6,348 bases of DNA from Actinomycetes bacterium (lineage in GTDB: Bacteria > Actinomycetota > Actinomycetes > Actinomycetales > Cellulomonadaceae). The translations under genes and the position numbers were made by a program. The notes beneath the pieces are model-generated. The model was not told where the DNA came from, made no database searches, and saw only the letters and a list, made by a program, of their open reading frames with translations. The DNA lies in assembly GCA_023389545.1 (NCBI GenBank), contig JAEWEI010000192.1, positions 1 to 6,348 of the forward strand, given 5' to 3'. The number at the start of each line of letters is the position of its first letter. Positions within the stretch are counted from its first letter, which is position 1. Positions 6,169 to 6,348 of the stretch are shown in pieces.

Positions 6169-6257
6169 CGGAGACGGTGGGATTTGAACCCACGGAAGGG
6201 TTGCCCCTTCACGACCTTAGCAGGGTCGCGCACTAGACCTGGCTATGCGACGTCTCC
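6169..6257 (-). tRNA. tRNA-Ser (anticodon GCU, reads AGC/AGU)
   Basis: The minus strand folds as a class II tRNA of 89 bases. The acceptor stem is GGAGACG/CGTCTCC with discriminator G. The anticodon stem is CGACC/GGTCG around CTGCTAA, with GCT at 6221-6219. The long variable arm GAAGGG-GCAA-CCCTTC is typical of tRNA-Ser, and the T arm is GTGGG-TTCAAAT-CCCAC. CCA is not encoded. The gene is intact; no duplicate of its 3' end was seen elsewhere in the window. Confidence 0.97.
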
Positions 6258-6267
6258 AGGCTCGCAC

Positions 6268-6297
6268 AGGCTACCTGGCCAGGTCGGCTTGCGGCAA
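6268..6297 (-). promoter_or_regulatory. candidate promoter of tRNA-Ser
   Basis: Reading the minus strand, TTGCCG (6297-6292) and TAGCCT (6273-6268) are separated by 18 bp, giving a start about 4 bases before the mature 5' end. The spacer holds the perfect 12-bp palindrome ACCTGGCCAGGT (6273-6284). The match to a housekeeping sigma promoter is moderate, but the placement fits a tRNA gene. Confidence 0.45.
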
Positions 6298-6309
6298 AGT
6301 GGCTGCTGA

Positions 6310-6348
6310 TCAGCGCTCGAACGCCCACGCCTTGTCGGTCAGCATGCG
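6310..6348 (-). CDS. 3' end of an unidentified gene (partial)
   Basis: The minus strand from the right edge reads RMLTDKAWAFER then TGA at 6312-6310. Every codon ends in G or C and the stop is followed by the tRNA promoter region, so this looks like the last 12 codons of a protein gene that starts outside the window. Twelve residues are too few to name a family. It runs in the same direction as the tRNA. Confidence 0.5.
   Translation of the reverse strand, partial: RMLTDKAWAFER

Overview
The window is very GC-rich, with G or C at nearly every third codon position. It carries an HxlR regulator paired with an NAD(P)-binding protein, an actinobacterial style of thiol-redox operon, and tightly coupled genes with TGATG and ATGA overlaps. 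This points to a high-GC actinomycete, plausibly of the Micrococcales. No sequence search was possible, so the taxonomy is inference.

Layout, left to right. Positions 1-485 (minus strand) hold the receiver domain and linker of an OmpR/PhoB-type response regulator that runs off the left edge. A 144-bp divergent intergenic region contains an 11-bp-phased direct repeat of the kind OmpR-family regulators bind. Next comes a plus-strand operon of three overlapping genes: a small CxxC thioredoxin/glutaredoxin-like protein (630-908), a CcdA-family membrane electron transporter (908-1864) and a membrane-anchored TlpA/AhpC-TSA-type redoxin (1861-2493). Together they look like a relay carrying reducing equivalents from the cytoplasm to an extracytoplasmic thiol protein. 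Converging on this operon is a P1B-3 type (CPH motif, CopB-like) copper or silver ATPase (4672-2534) with a histidine-rich N-terminus. A perfect ATACCC-N5-GGGTAT inverted repeat of the CsoR/RicR copper-operator type lies just upstream of it.

At the junction of the two convergent units, the last 25 or so codons of a DUF305-like gene survive on the plus strand, in the same frame as the redoxin and just after its TAG stop. The end of the ATPase gene is read from the opposite strand of this remnant. The junction therefore looks like a deletion scar in a copper-resistance cluster.

Positions 4673-6027 form a separate two-gene redox-response unit: an NAD(P)-binding SDR-like protein (4869-5513) facing an HxlR-family repressor (5944-5579), with a strong hairpin between their 3' ends. 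Both promoter regions carry the same 19-bp sequence, exactly 1200 bp apart, inside a longer conserved block. This is best explained as the repressor's operator at its own gene and at its target.

The right end returns to a chromosome-like setting: a tRNA-Ser(GCU) on the minus strand with a likely promoter and a terminator, then the last 12 codons of another minus-strand gene. No insertion sequence, integrase, CRISPR array or rRNA is visible.
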